DNA from: Kineosporia rhizophila
Lineage (GTDB): Bacteria > Actinomycetota > Actinomycetes > Actinomycetales > Kineosporiaceae
Length of the DNA stretch: 64,000 bases
NCBI RefSeq assembly: GCF_021277265.1
Contig: NZ_JAJSOH010000036.1
Coordinates: 1 to 64,000, forward strand
Direction of reading: 5' to 3'
Position numbers and translations under genes: made by a program. The notes below the pieces were generated by a model that saw only the letters and a program-made list of their open reading frames with translations, was not told the origin of the DNA and searched no databases. Shown here in pieces: positions 34,973 through 42,563 of this stretch; within the stretch, counting starts at the first letter, position 1; each line of letters starts with the position of its first letter.

Positions 34973-35301
34973 TTCACCTCACCCCGTTCCATGTGCTCGC
35001 GCAGCCGGTCGGCGGTCGGGTCGAAGTTCTTGTCGGCCCACCGGGCGTACGCCATCGTGATCGCGAAGGTCGAGACGAACTGCAGCAGGCCGATGATCAG
35101 GCCGATGTTGACCCGGCCGATCACCTCCGTGCTCATGAAGTCGGGCGCGTAGGCGCTGAGCGCCACGTAGAGGAAGTACCAGGCCAGGAAGAGGCCGGTG
35201 AGCGGGAAGACGAACCGGCGGAACCGGGTGCGCAGGGCCTGGAACTCCTCGCTGGCCTGCACCTCCTCGTAACCGCTGAGTGGGGGCGGGGCGTCTGACA
35301 T
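34969..35301 (-). CDS. DUF485 small membrane protein, symporter partner
   Basis: 110-residue protein with two membrane helices (FPLTGLFLAWYFLYVALSAY and IGLIIGLLQFVSTFAITMAY) and the DUF485 ends EEFQALRTRFRRFV and ARWADKNFDPTADRLREHME. DUF485 genes nearly always precede actP-like symporters, and the protein is thought to assist the carrier. ATG 35301 is favoured over GTG 35304 because GGAG then stands 5 nt away. Confidence 0.92.
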   Translation of the reverse strand: MSDAPPPLSGYEEVQASEEFQALRTRFRRFVFPLTGLFLAWYFLYVALSAYAPDFMSTEVIGRVNIGLIIGLLQFVSTFAITMAYARWADKNFDPTADRLREHMERGEVK

Positions 35302-35320
35302 CACAGCTCCTTCGCTGACC

Positions 35321-35344
35321 CGGGTGTGCGCCGTCGCACACCCG
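35321..35344 (-). other. Hairpin in the DUF485-actP leader
   Basis: A perfect 10-bp stem CGGGTGTGCG / CGCACACCCG with a 4-nt loop lies 20 nt upstream of the DUF485 start and downstream of the other symporter gene. It could end that transcript or fold in the DUF485 leader. No U tract is present. Confidence 0.5.
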
Positions 35345-35391
35345 CAGGACGGACGCGCCCACTGTGAGGCGGGTCACTGCAAAGCTGTAGG

Positions 35392-35407
35392 GGTGACCGC
35401 GGTCACC
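35392..35407 (-). promoter_or_regulatory. CRP/GlxR-like palindrome upstream of DUF485-actP
   Basis: GGTGACCGCGGTCACC is a perfect 16-bp palindrome with the GTGA-N6-TCAC core recognised by CRP-family proteins such as GlxR. It lies 91-106 nt upstream of DUF485. In corynebacteria GlxR regulates acetate metabolism, which fits; binding here is inferred. Confidence 0.55.
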
Positions 35408-35452
35408 TCGGCGGGTGGCAGGGGCCGGTCGACGTGCGGCCATCCGGTTCAC

Positions 35453-35484
35453 GACGAACGGCGGAAATATCGGGACGAACGGCG
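35453..35484 (-). promoter_or_regulatory. Direct repeat pair, candidate LytTR-regulator site
   Basis: GACGAACGGCG occurs twice, at 35453-35463 and 35474-35484, exactly 21 bp apart. LytTR regulators such as BtsR and YpdB bind two direct repeats at this spacing. The pair is 152 nt upstream of DUF485-actP and about 1.9 kb from a LytTR regulator gene. Repeat two ends one base before the upstream symporter stop codon. Confidence 0.55.
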
Positions 35485-35485
35485 C

Positions 35486-36988
35486 CTAGCTCTCGCCCCG
35501 GTCCAGCTCCAGCGACTCCGGCGCGTGCAGCCGCACCATGATCGTGTTCACCCCGGCGATGCGCGTGGTCCTGGTCAGCAGCGACACCCCCACCATCACG
35601 GCGAACGCGGTAGGCACCGTCCAGGCCGCCGGCTGACCGAGCAGGGCGGCCGGCCAGCCGCCCGCCACCGCCCCGGAGACGGTGAGCAGCACCGCCGCGC
35701 TGGCCAGCAGCCCGCCGGTGACCAGACCGGCCAGCGCCCCGGCCTGGGTGAGCCCCCGCCACCAGATGCCCAGCACCAGCAGCGGGCAGAAGGTGGACGC
35801 GGCCACCGCGAAGGCCAGGGTGACGGTGTCGGCCAGGCCGGTGCGCACGCCGAGCAGGGAGAGTGTGGCCGGGACCAGCACGGCCAGGGCGGCGCCGACC
35901 CGGAAGCCGCTCACACTGGCCCGCCAGCGGCCACGCAGCAGGTCCTGGCTGAGCACCCCGGCGACCGAGACGGTGAGCCCGCTGGAGGTGGACAGGAAGG
36001 CGGCGAACGCACCCGCGGTGAGCAGGGCCGCGGCCAGGTCGCCCCACGGGTCGCCGAGCATCCGGCCGGGCAGCAGGAGCATCATCGCGTCGTTGGAGTT
36101 GGCCGAGGTGAGCAGGTCGCCCGCGTAGATCCGGCCGAGCGCGGCGTACAGCGGGGGGAACAGGTAGAACGTGCCCAGCAGGGCGATCACGGTGAGCACG
36201 GTGCGGCGGGCGGCCGGGCCGTCGGGGTTGGTGTAGAGCCGGACCAGCACGTGCGGCAGGCCCATGGTGCCGAACAGCAGAGCCAGGAGCAGCGAGTACG
36301 TACGGTAGACGGGGTGGTCGTCACCGTCTCCGCCGAACGGCGACACCCAGGCCTCGCCCGCCACGTCGGCCGGGCTGGTGGCGCCGTCGGAGTGCCAGAC
36401 GAACAACAGAAGGACGACCGGGAGGGCTATCGCGGTCAGCTTCAGCCAGTACTGGAAGGCCTGGACGAAGGTGACCGAGCGCATCCCGCCGGCGGTCACG
36501 TTGGCCACCACCACGAGCACCGCGATCGCGGTGCCGACCCACCCGGGGGCCCCGGTGGCCGTGCGCAGGGCGAGCCCGGCGCCGAGGAACTGGGGCAGCA
36601 GGTAGAGCCAGCCGATGCCGACCACGAGAACGGCCGTGGCCCGGCGGACCGCGGCCGAACGCAGCCGGATCTCGGCGAAGTCGGGCAGCGTGTAGGCGCC
36701 GCTGCGCCGCAGCGGCGCGGCCACCAGGGTCAGCAGGACCACGTAGCCGGCCGTGTAGCCGATCGAGTACCAGAGCATGTCGCTGCCGGTGGCGAAGATC
36801 AGCCCGGCAACCCCGAGAAAGCTTGCCCCGGAGATGTACTCGCCCCCGATCGCGGAGGCGTTCCAGCGCGGGCTGACCATCCGCGAGGCCACGTAGAAGT
36901 CGCTGGTGGTGCGGGAGAGCCGCAACCCCAGCGCGCCGACTCCGAGGGTGGTGGCACAGACCACCAGCACCGCGATCCAGGTGCTCAC
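35486..36988 (-). CDS. Sodium:solute symporter family protein
   Basis: Second sodium:solute symporter, 500 aa, with about 13 helices. Landmarks are TSDFYVASRMVSPRWNASAI, GGEYISGASFLGVAGLIFA, GLPHVLVRLYTNPDGPAARR and FAAFLSTSSGLTVSVAGVLS. It is a diverged relative of actP, with a shorter C-terminus. Its start overlaps the small membrane protein stop by 4 nt; it is fourth in a LytS-LytTR-small protein-symporter operon, so it may be the transported-signal partner of the kinase. The substrate is unknown. Confidence 0.9.
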   Translation of the reverse strand: MSTWIAVLVVCATTLGVGALGLRLSRTTSDFYVASRMVSPRWNASAIGGEYISGASFLGVAGLIFATGSDMLWYSIGYTAGYVVLLTLVAAPLRRSGAYTLPDFAEIRLRSAAVRRATAVLVVGIGWLYLLPQFLGAGLALRTATGAPGWVGTAIAVLVVVANVTAGGMRSVTFVQAFQYWLKLTAIALPVVLLLFVWHSDGATSPADVAGEAWVSPFGGDGDDHPVYRTYSLLLALLFGTMGLPHVLVRLYTNPDGPAARRTVLTVIALLGTFYLFPPLYAALGRIYAGDLLTSANSNDAMMLLLPGRMLGDPWGDLAAALLTAGAFAAFLSTSSGLTVSVAGVLSQDLLRGRWRASVSGFRVGAALAVLVPATLSLLGVRTGLADTVTLAFAVAASTFCPLLVLGIWWRGLTQAGALAGLVTGGLLASAAVLLTVSGAVAGGWPAALLGQPAAWTVPTAFAVMVGVSLLTRTTRIAGVNTIMVRLHAPESLELDRGES

Positions 36989-37356
36989 TTACGGTGCATG
37001 ATCTCGGTGAAGTCCCGCTCGGCGCGCTCCACCGCGCGCACGTGCCACCAGGCCGCCGCGAACAGCAGCGGGAACACCGCCACCCCGAGGACCAGCCAGG
37101 CCACCGTGACCGGGCCGACCCGGTGCCCGGCCACCCCCGGCAGCAGCAGGAAGAGCAGCGGCAGGCTGCCCAGGCCGAGCAGGACGGCGGCCAGTACCGC
37201 CAGCGCGGGACGCAACTGGGAGCGCAGCAGGGCGTTCAGGTAGACCTCGCCGACCTCGGTCTGCTCGTCGATCTCGCGGGTGGCCGGGCGCGCCTCCGGA
37301 CGCTGCCGGGCCGACATCCGCGGGCTGGTCACCCGGATCCTCGGTGGCCCGGTCAT
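36985..37356 (-). CDS. Small two-helix membrane protein, symporter partner
   Basis: 123-residue protein with two membrane helices (LAVLAAVLLGLGSLPLLFLL and VTVAWLVLGVAVFPLLFAAA) and cytoplasmic ends; the tail reads HVRAVERAERDFTEIMHRK. It is positioned exactly as DUF485 is relative to actP and has a similar topology, so it may be a distant functional equivalent. Both ends overlap neighbours by 4 nt, so expression is tightly coupled to the LytTR regulator and the symporter. Confidence 0.82.
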   Translation of the reverse strand: MTGPPRIRVTSPRMSARQRPEARPATREIDEQTEVGEVYLNALLRSQLRPALAVLAAVLLGLGSLPLLFLLLPGVAGHRVGPVTVAWLVLGVAVFPLLFAAAWWHVRAVERAERDFTEIMHRK

Positions 37357-38087
37357 CTCAGGTCCCGGTGGATCAGCAGGTCCTTCACCTGCCGGGTGTG
37401 CCGCCGGCTGACGGTGAGGGTGTGCCCGCCGAGCCGGACGTGGAAGCGACCGGCGTCCATCAGCAGTTCGTTCACGTGCCGCACGTTGATCAGGGTGCTG
37501 CGGTGGATCCGGACGAAACCGGCCGAGGCCCAGCGTTCCTCGAGGGTGCTCAGCGGGACCCGGATCAGGTGGCTGCCGGTGGCCGTGTGCAGCCGGGCGT
37601 AGTCGCCCGCGGCCTCGACGAAGAGCACGTTGGAACGGCGCACGAAGCGGGTGACCCCACCCAGCTCGACCGCGATGTCCTCGTCCACCTCGGTGCTGAC
37701 CTTGGCCGGGCCGGAGTGCGCCTGGACCGCCCGGCGCACCGCCTCGGCCAGCCGCTGGGCCCGGACCGGCTTGAGCACGTAGTCGACCGCCTGCACGTCG
37801 AACGCCTCCACCGCGTGCTGCTCGTAGGCGGTGACGAAGACCAGGTGCGGGCGGGTGGCGAAGCGGGCCAGCACCCGGGCCAGGTCCAGGCCGTCCAGCC
37901 CGGGCATCGAGATGTCGCAGAAGACGACGTCGACCTGCTCGTTCTCGAGCACGCGGAGGGCCTGGGCACCGCTGTCGGCGGTCAGGACCCGGCCGATGCG
38001 CTCGTCGGAGTCGAGCAACCAGGCCAGCTCGGACAGGGCCGGGGGCTCGTCGTCCACGACCAGGGCGCGCAGGGGCGTCATCGCCAT
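37353..38087 (-). CDS. LytTR-family response regulator
   Basis: Response regulator of 244 aa. The receiver domain starts LRALVVDDEPPALSELAWLL with phospho-acceptor Asp58 in VVFCDISMPGLDGLDLA and a KPV motif at the end. The LytTR DNA-binding domain (about 145-244) contains FVRRSNVLFVEAAGDYARLH, ERWASAGFVRIHRSTLINV and the conserved VSRRHTRQVKDLL end. It follows its kinase by 10 nt. Likely targets are the symporter genes next to it; 21-bp-spaced repeats occur upstream of DUF485-actP. Confidence 0.94.
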   Translation of the reverse strand: MAMTPLRALVVDDEPPALSELAWLLDSDERIGRVLTADSGAQALRVLENEQVDVVFCDISMPGLDGLDLARVLARFATRPHLVFVTAYEQHAVEAFDVQAVDYVLKPVRAQRLAEAVRRAVQAHSGPAKVSTEVDEDIAVELGGVTRFVRRSNVLFVEAAGDYARLHTATGSHLIRVPLSTLEERWASAGFVRIHRSTLINVRHVNELLMDAGRFHVRLGGHTLTVSRRHTRQVKDLLIHRDLR

Positions 38088-38097
38088 GCCTGGAAGC

Positions 38098-39324
38098 CTA
38101 GGGTGCGGGCGGCCCGGCGTGAACTCCGGGAGCGTACTTGGGCACCCGAAAGCTCACCTTTGTCCCCGCCCCCGGAGCGGTCTCCACCACCAGCCCGAAC
38201 CGGTCGCCGAACACCTGGCGCAGCCGGGCGTCCACGTTGCCCAGGCCGACCGACTCGGACTCGCTGCCCCGGGCCGCCCCGGCCAGTACCCGCTCGATCA
38301 GCTCCGGATCGGCCCCCACCCCGTCGTCCTCCACCCAGATCAGCGCCTCAGCCCCGGAATCGGCCGCCCCCAGGGTGATCTGGCCGCCGCCCTCCTTGGC
38401 CTGGAGCCCGTGCCGGACGGCGTTCTCGACCAGCGGCTGCACCGACAGGTAGGGCACCGCCACCGGCAGGACCTCCGGGGCCACCCGCAGCCGCACCCGC
38501 AGCCGGTCGCCGAAGCGGGCCTGCTCGAGCACCAGGTAACGCTCGATGTTGCGCAGCTCGTCGGCCAGCGTGGTGAACTCCCCGCCGCGGCGGAAGGCGT
38601 AGCGGGTGAAGTCGGCGAACTCCAGCAGCAGCTCGCGGGCCCGCTCCGGATCGGTGCGCACGAACGAGGCGATCGCGGCCAGCGAGTTGTACACGAAGTG
38701 CGGGCTGATCTGCGCCCGCAGCGCCCGCACCTCGGCCTCGATGGCGCGGGTGCGGGAGCGGTCGAGCTCGGCCAGCTCGATCTGGGCGGAGACCCAGGTG
38801 GCCACCTCTCCGGTGGCCCGCACCAGCGCGGCACTGACCTGCCCGCCGTAGGCGATCAGCGCCCCCACCACGGTGTCACCGCTGGTCAACGGGGCGACCA
38901 CGGCGCTGCGCAGGGGGCAGTCGAGCACCCCGCAGGCCTCTTCCCCGTCGATCTGCGCGGGGCTGAGCACGCTGGTACGCCCGCTGGCGATCGCTCCGGC
39001 CGCATGCCGGAGCGCCTGGTGCTGATGGTGGGCACCCTCGCCGTCCCAGGCAAGCAACCGCGAGCTGTCGGCGAGCGCAACCGCCGGGGTGCCCAGAAGC
39101 GTCCTCAAATGCCGGATGGCCCGTTGCGCACCCTCGGGAGTGAGGCCGTCGCGCAAGGGCGGCGCGGCCAGCGAGGCGGTGTGCAGTGTGTCGAAGGTGG
39201 CCCGCTCGGCCGCGGTGCCCAGGTCGGGACTGCGCCGCAGCCGCCGGATGGCGAGCACCCCGACCACGAGCACCACCACGACCGCGACGATCTCGACCGC
39301 GCGGATCCACCCGTCCTGAGCCAC
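38098..39324 (-). CDS. LytS-type sensor histidine kinase
   Basis: Sensor kinase of 408 aa. One N-terminal membrane helix (about 8-25) is followed by a GAF-like domain (about 65-180, containing the CGVLDC pair of cysteines) and a His_kinase/HATPase module. The phospho-acceptor is His209 in AQISPHFVYNSLAAIASFVR; the N box reads QPLVENAVRHGL and the G boxes EDDGVGAD and GLGNVDARL. Unlike LytS or BtsS it lacks a multi-helix membrane sensor, so the GAF domain or a partner transporter probably receives the signal. It starts the operon, 48 nt after trpA. Confidence 0.92.
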   Translation of the reverse strand: MAQDGWIRAVEIVAVVVVLVVGVLAIRRLRRSPDLGTAAERATFDTLHTASLAAPPLRDGLTPEGAQRAIRHLRTLLGTPAVALADSSRLLAWDGEGAHHQHQALRHAAGAIASGRTSVLSPAQIDGEEACGVLDCPLRSAVVAPLTSGDTVVGALIAYGGQVSAALVRATGEVATWVSAQIELAELDRSRTRAIEAEVRALRAQISPHFVYNSLAAIASFVRTDPERARELLLEFADFTRYAFRRGGEFTTLADELRNIERYLVLEQARFGDRLRVRLRVAPEVLPVAVPYLSVQPLVENAVRHGLQAKEGGGQITLGAADSGAEALIWVEDDGVGADPELIERVLAGAARGSESESVGLGNVDARLRQVFGDRFGLVVETAPGAGTKVSFRVPKYAPGVHAGPPAP

Positions 39325-39372
39325 GGCACGAAGGTAGCCCCCGGCACCGACAATCGTGAGTGGCCCGGCCGC

Positions 39373-40173
39373 TCAACCTGCGTCGAGCGCCGACCTGACC
39401 TGACCGACCAACCCGGCGACCTCGTCCATCGTTTGCCCTTCGAGCACCCGCCGCATGAGCGCGGCACCCATCACGACCCCGTCGGCGTGCCGCGCCGCCT
39501 CGAGCGCCGTGCGGGGACCGGAGATGCCGAACCCGAGCAACACCGGCCGGTCGGTGCTCTCCCGCACCCGCCGGGCCAGCGCCGCCGCCTGCTCTCCCAG
39601 CTCCGCCCGTTCCCCGGTGGTTCCCATCACCGTTGACGCGTAGACGAAACCGCTTCCCAGTTCGGCAATCTGCGCAATACGTTCCGACGAGGTGGAAGGT
39701 GCCGCGATCAGGACGGTCTCGATCTCCGCCGAGCGAGCCGCATCGACCAAGGGCTGAGCCTCGTCGACCGGCGTGTCCACGGGAATGACTCCGGAGACGC
39801 CGGATTCGGCCAGACGACGACAGAACTCGGCCGGACCGCGACGACGGATGAGATTGCTGTACGTCATCACCACCAAGGGGACATCGAGATCGAGCTCGGC
39901 GATCGCGTCCAGGGCACGGTCGGTGGTCATCCCCTGATCCAGCGCGCGTTGGGAGGCCTCCTGGATGGTGACCCCTTCGAGCATCGGATCGGAGAACGGC
40001 AGCCCGATCTCGATCGCATCGGCTCCCACCGCGGCCATTTCGGCCACCAGCGACACCCAGTCCCCCACGACGCCCGCGGTGACGTAGGGCACGAGCAGTT
40101 TGCGATTCCCGGCTCGGCGGGTGCGCAGACGGGTTTCCAACAATGGACGTTTGTCAGCCTCGGTTCTGGTCAC
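39373..40173 (-). CDS. trpA: Tryptophan synthase alpha subunit (D60E-type variant)
   Basis: Cleaves indole-3-glycerol phosphate to indole, which tunnels to TrpB. The protein is 266 aa, the normal length. Catalytic Glu is present in ADAIEIGLPFSDP (Glu55 here, Glu49 in Salmonella). The position of catalytic Asp60 is Glu66 (SDPMLEGVTIQEASQRAL), a conservative change at an essential residue. Phosphate-site text includes GFGISGPRTA and ADGVVMGAALM. The GTG start overlaps the trpB stop (GTGA). No other trp genes are nearby, so this may be a second or specialised trpBA pair. Confidence 0.92.
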   Translation of the reverse strand: MTRTEADKRPLLETRLRTRRAGNRKLLVPYVTAGVVGDWVSLVAEMAAVGADAIEIGLPFSDPMLEGVTIQEASQRALDQGMTTDRALDAIAELDLDVPLVVMTYSNLIRRRGPAEFCRRLAESGVSGVIPVDTPVDEAQPLVDAARSAEIETVLIAAPSTSSERIAQIAELGSGFVYASTVMGTTGERAELGEQAAALARRVRESTDRPVLLGFGISGPRTALEAARHADGVVMGAALMRRVLEGQTMDEVAGLVGQVRSALDAG

Positions 40174-41351
40174 TTGAGCAGCTCCCTGACCTGAGCGGCG
40201 TCCTTGTCGCCGCGACCGGAGAGGGTGAGCAGCACGCTCGACCCGGTGGGGAGTTCAGCGGTGCCGGCGGCCCGCAGCACCCAGGCCAGAGCGTGGCAAC
40301 TCTCCAACGCAGCCAGAATTCCCTCGGTGCGAGCCAGTTTCCGCAGAGCGGCAAGCACCTCGTCATCGGTCGCGGACACGTACCGGGCCCGGCCCGAGTC
40401 GGCCAGGTACGCATGCTCCGGGCCGACGCCGGGGTAGTCCAGCCCGGCCGAGACGGAGTGGGCCTCCAGGACCTGACCGTCGTCGTCCTGCAGCAGGTAG
40501 GACTCGAAACCGTGGAGGATCCCCGGGCTTCCCTGCCCGATCGCGGCACCCCCGGCGGCCTCGACCCCGACGAGCTGGGCGGAGGTGTTCACGAAACCTG
40601 CGAAGGTGCCTGCCGCGTTCGATCCGCCACCCACACAGGCGACCACCACGTCCGGCACCGCCGAGGGCAGCAGAGCAGCACACTGGCCGCGCGCCTCTTC
40701 GCCGATCACCCGCTGGAACTCGCGCACCATCCACGGGTAGGGGTGCGGCCCCATCGTGGAACCGATGCAGTAGTGCGCGGTCTCGGACTGCCCGACCCAG
40801 TGCCGGAACGCTTCACTGGTGGCGTCGGCGAGGGTCTGGCCGCCCGAGGTGACCGGAACCACCTCGGCGCCGAGAAGTTCCATCCGGAACACGTTCAGCT
40901 CTTGACGCTCGACGTCCTTCGCGCCCATGAACACGGTGACGTCCAGCCCGAGCAGAGCACCCACGGTGGCCGTGGCCACGCCGTGCTGGCCCGCCCCGGT
41001 CTCGGCCAGCAGGGTGGTGCGGCCCATCCGCCGGGCCAGGAGCCCCTGCCCCAGAACATTATTGATCTTGTGCGACCCGGTGTGGGCCAGGTCTTCCCGC
41101 TTGAGCAGCAGGTTCACCCCCAGCTCGGCCGACAGTCGGGTGGCCGGGGTGACCGGGGTGGGGCGGCCGGCGTAGAGGCCGAGCGTGCGGGTGAGCTCGC
41201 CGCGGAACGCCGGATCGGCCCAGGCCTGGCGGAATTCGCGATCCAGAGTGCGGCAGGCCGGGATCAGGGCCTCGGGCACGAATCGGCCACCGAAGGCCCC
41301 GAACCGGCCGTCGGCGGCGGGTTCGGTCATGGTGACGGGCTGGGAGGTCAT
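40170..41351 (-). CDS. trpB: Tryptophan synthase beta subunit
   Basis: PLP enzyme joining indole and serine to give tryptophan, 393 aa from ATG 41351. The PLP lysine is Lys95 in HTGSHKINNVLGQGLLA. ETGAGQHGVATAT is the catalytic Glu region, GGGSNAAGTFAGF the phosphate loop, and GLDYPGVGPEHAYL the COMM-domain region. It is followed and translationally coupled to trpA. The promoter is visible directly upstream and predicts a leaderless mRNA, consistent with the lack of a ribosome-binding site; GTG/ATG codons further up are not needed. Confidence 0.95.
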   Translation of the reverse strand: MTSQPVTMTEPAADGRFGAFGGRFVPEALIPACRTLDREFRQAWADPAFRGELTRTLGLYAGRPTPVTPATRLSAELGVNLLLKREDLAHTGSHKINNVLGQGLLARRMGRTTLLAETGAGQHGVATATVGALLGLDVTVFMGAKDVERQELNVFRMELLGAEVVPVTSGGQTLADATSEAFRHWVGQSETAHYCIGSTMGPHPYPWMVREFQRVIGEEARGQCAALLPSAVPDVVVACVGGGSNAAGTFAGFVNTSAQLVGVEAAGGAAIGQGSPGILHGFESYLLQDDDGQVLEAHSVSAGLDYPGVGPEHAYLADSGRARYVSATDDEVLAALRKLARTEGILAALESCHALAWVLRAAGTAELPTGSSVLLTLSGRGDKDAAQVRELLK

Positions 41352-41358
41352 GCAGTTC

Positions 41359-41399
41359 ACCGTAGGAGTTCTAGAACAATCAGTCAAGAGTTATAGAAC
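41359..41399 (-). promoter_or_regulatory. trpBA promoter with paired GTTCTAGAAC-type operators
   Basis: Minus-strand -35 TTGACT (41387-41382) and -10 TACGGT (41364-41359) are 17 nt apart, leaving only 7 nt to ATG 41351. The palindrome GTTCTAGAAC (41368-41377) fills the spacer; a near copy GTTATAGAAC (41390-41399, plus-strand reading) lies 22 bp upstream. This is the layout of a repressor operator pair on one DNA face. The regulator is unknown. Confidence 0.65.
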
Positions 41400-41589
41400 T
41401 ACACGGGTGAACCCGTACGGCGGCTGGCAGGCCGGGATGCAGAGAGGCAAGCTTGGAGCACAGCATTCCAGAGCCTCACGGGGCCGACCGGGTGAAGCGC
41501 CCGGTGCCGGCTCAAGCCTGGGGCCGGGGAATCCGAAAGGTGCGACGAGAGCGACCTCTACCAGAACGGCGGTGATCCCCTTGAGCGTC

Positions 41590-41949
41590 ATGCCGATTGC
41601 CAATCAGCACAACGTGTTCAGCAGCTACGGCGCCGTGCACATGCAGCGCCAGCTGATCCCGTCGAGCGTGCTGCACTCCTCGGAGCTGAGCTCGGCGGCC
41701 GAGCAGGCCGCAGCCTCGATGGCTGCCAAGGACTCGGTGCACCAGGCCCACTCGGTGGGCGCCACCAGCACCGAGAACCGGACGCACGGGTTCGACAAGC
41801 ACGCGGCCAAGGGCAGTTCGTTCGCGATGGGTGCGGGCGGGGCCGGGGGCTCCGGCACGGCCGAGCCCGACACCGGTTCGGCCGGCGGCGCGCCGGAGCA
41901 GGCCCGTCAGGACCTGCCCCTGGGCGCGACGCTGGACGTGTTCCTCTAG
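41590..41949 (+). CDS. Small hypothetical protein
   Basis: 119-residue protein I cannot assign to a family. It starts MPIANQHNVFSSYGAVHMQR, is rich in Ala, Ser and His in the middle (SSAAEQAAASMAAKDSVHQA), turns Gly/Ala-rich, and ends LGATLDVFL. No signal peptide or membrane helix is evident. Start choice is weak: only GAG precedes ATG 41590, and GTG 41572 is also in frame. It converges on the sigma factor gene with 6 nt between stops. GC-rich third positions support coding. Confidence 0.5.
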   Translation: MPIANQHNVFSSYGAVHMQRQLIPSSVLHSSELSSAAEQAAASMAAKDSVHQAHSVGATSTENRTHGFDKHAAKGSSFAMGAGGAGGSGTAEPDTGSAGGAPEQARQDLPLGATLDVFL

Positions 41950-41955
41950 AAGGCC

Positions 41956-42546
41956 TCAGCGGGTCAGCCGGCGGCGCACTTCCTGCCGCGCCTGGTTCAG
42001 CCTGGACTTGACCGTACCCAGCGGCAGGTCCAGGCGCCGGGCGATCTCCTCGTACTCCAGGTCGGCCAGGTCCCGGTAGACGAAGGGCAGCACGAGCTGG
42101 GGGTGCGAGCCCTCCAGGGACTCCAGCGCCTCCAGCAGGTCGATCCGTGACCCTGCGATGACGCTCGTGCGCCGAGGGTCAGGGCGGACCTGTTCCTCCA
42201 CTGTGAGTGGCCGTTCGCCTGCTCTGCGTTTCAGGTCCCGGTAGGTCTGCCGGGAGGCGTTCGTCACCACCACGTAGAGCCAGGTGCGGAACGAACTGCG
42301 GCCCTCGAAGCTGCCGATCCGGCGGGCGACCTGCAGAAGGGCGTCCTGGGCGGCCTCTTCGGCGTCTTCCCGATGGGGCAGCATTTTTCCGGCCCGGCGC
42401 AGGACCTCGGGCTGGATCAGGGCCAGCAACTCGTTCAGAGCTGCGTCGTCACCGGTCGCGGCGGCCCGGGCCAATGTATCGATCCGGTCACTACCGGGCG
42501 CAGCGGCGCCCTCAGGGGCGGCGGGCTCTTCGGGTACGTCGGTCAT
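41956..42546 (-). CDS. ECF-type RNA polymerase sigma factor
   Basis: Sigma-70 family factor with regions 2 and 4 only, 196 aa. Region 2 contains AGKMLPHREDAEEAAQDALL and FRTWLYVVVTNASRQTYRDL; region 4 contains LVLPFVYRDLADLEYEEIAR and LPLGTVKSRLNQARQEVRRR. No anti-sigma gene adjoins; instead a Ser/Thr kinase starts 17 nt away on the other strand, suggesting phosphorylation-based or kinase-linked control. ATG 42546 lacks a ribosome-binding site, consistent with leaderless translation. Confidence 0.92.
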   Translation of the reverse strand: MTDVPEEPAAPEGAAAPGSDRIDTLARAAATGDDAALNELLALIQPEVLRRAGKMLPHREDAEEAAQDALLQVARRIGSFEGRSSFRTWLYVVVTNASRQTYRDLKRRAGERPLTVEEQVRPDPRRTSVIAGSRIDLLEALESLEGSHPQLVLPFVYRDLADLEYEEIARRLDLPLGTVKSRLNQARQEVRRRLTR

Positions 42547-42563
42547 AGCGGCATGATGCTGCC

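Noticed and set aside
37353..39324. Cell-wall autolysis LytSR system
   Set aside because: The kinase lacks the LytS multi-helix membrane domain and there are no lrgAB genes; linkage is to symporters.
39373..41351. Part of a full trp operon with attenuator
   Set aside because: No trpE, D, C or leader peptide; only a 7-nt leader is predicted.
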